Positions 63,682-64,000 of a stretch of DNA of 64,000 nt are shown in pieces. Below the pieces are notes generated by a model. It ran no database searches, was not told where the DNA came from, and worked only from the letters and a program-made list of their open reading frames with translations. Each line of letters starts with the position of its first letter. The stretch's first letter is position 1. This DNA is from an uncultured Duodenibacillus sp. (GTDB lineage Bacteria > Pseudomonadota > Gammaproteobacteria > Burkholderiales > Burkholderiaceae_F). The translations under genes and the position numbers were made by a program. The DNA is taken from positions 1 through 64,000 of the forward strand of contig CALXQK010000015.1 in NCBI GenBank assembly GCA_944390745.1, written 5' to 3'.

Positions 63682-64000
63682 CTAGAACTGCGCGAAGCGC
63701 TCCTGTTGCGGGCCGCCCTGCGCCTGCGGCGCCGCGGGCTCGCGCCAGGCGGCCGTGCGCCACAGCGGCACGGTCGAGAGGCTGTGCTGGAAGCTGCCGG
63801 AAATCTCGCGCGTGGAGTAGGACACGTACATGAGCGTCTGATTTTCGGCGTCGAAGATCCGGCGAATTTTAAGCGTCTTCAAAAAAATGCTCTTTGACTT
63901 GGCAAAGACGACCTCGCCGTCGGCGCTCTTGTCAATGCGCGCAATCATCTCAGGCGTGATCTCCCCGGTCTGCTTGCAGCTCACGGCGCTCTCGGAGGGA
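63682..64000 (-). CDS. creA: CreA family protein (5' end beyond the window)
   Basis: The 3' 106 codons of a gene that continues past the window edge. The visible part matches the CreA C-terminal half: SCKQTGEI, EVVFAKSKSIFLKTLKIRRIFDAENQTLMYVSYSTREISGSFQHSLSTVPLW (CreA has F.KSLKV.R..D..N.TL.YL.YS..L..GS..NS.S.VPL). CreA is a small exported protein of unknown role near creBC in E. coli; the signal peptide would lie outside. The internal GTG 63984 is not a start. A short Pro/Gln-rich tail follows the domain. Confidence 0.85.
   Translation of the reverse strand, partial: PSESAVSCKQTGEITPEMIARIDKSADGEVVFAKSKSIFLKTLKIRRIFDAENQTLMYVSYSTREISGSFQHSLSTVPLWRTAAWREPAAPQAQGGPQQERFAQF

Overview
The window is high-GC bacterial chromosome that looks like a member of the Sutterellaceae or a close relative (Burkholderiales, Betaproteobacteria). 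Three things point there: the order miaB-phoH-ybeY-corC-lnt-glyQ-glyS, which is typical of Betaproteobacteria; a mraZ-to-ftsA division/cell-wall cluster of proteobacterial type; and several Tat-exported, stand-alone fumarate-reductase-like flavoproteins next to nrfA-type sequences, which suit an anaerobic gut organism. The taxonomic call is inference from gene content; there is no rRNA or tRNA gene here to confirm it.

Layout. 1-4.0 kb: an autotransporter gene and a small decayed restriction/repair patch (intact vsr, broken HNH nuclease, DUF4268-like fragment). 4.1-6.4 kb: trxA and rho. 6.4-10.4 kb: an AraC-type regulator divergent from a quinone-reductase/YciI/flavoprotein operon whose flavoprotein is broken at a C10 tract. 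10.5-14.6 kb: rpmE2, an ArnT-like glycosyltransferase, a YigZ protein and a SotB-like exporter. 14.9-16.4 kb: an AlbA_2/ATPase regulator gene of different base composition, sitting where ftsZ would be expected. 16.4-34.5 kb: the dcw cluster on the minus strand (mraZ, rsmH, ftsL, ftsI, murE, murF, mraY, murD, ftsW, murG, then a strong terminator and an 838-base gap that may encode a structured RNA, then murC, ddl, ftsQ, ftsA; no ftsZ). 35-41 kb: an nrfA pseudogene, a MocR regulator lacking its PLP lysine, divergent from a Tat-exported PNPOx-fold protein, a second fumarate-reductase-like flavoprotein and its divergent LysR regulator. 41.3-52.4 kb: YgjP-like protease, plsC, glyS, glyQ, lnt, corC, ybeY, phoH, miaB. 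52.5-57.2 kb: sdaA, a GcvT-fold protein and an amino-acid decarboxylase. 57.5-61.9 kb: gmk, rpoZ, spoT, greB. 62-64 kb: a polysaccharide-export ABC transporter and the 3' part of creA.

How it works together: most of the window is conserved housekeeping (peptidoglycan precursor synthesis and septation, translation, RNA metabolism, envelope lipids). The variable parts are four short islands: 2.3-4.0 kb, 6.4-10.4 kb, 14.8-16.4 kb and 34.7-41.1 kb. These contain nearly all the broken genes, both long homopolymer tracts and the oddest proteins. No complete undescribed system (CRISPR, toxin-antitoxin, full defence operon, prophage) is visible. The most unusual items are the lysine-less MocR regulator, the flavoprotein interrupted at a C-tract, the nrfA remnant with a CxxCH first haem site, the relocated or absent ftsZ, and the unexplained structured stretch between murG and murC.
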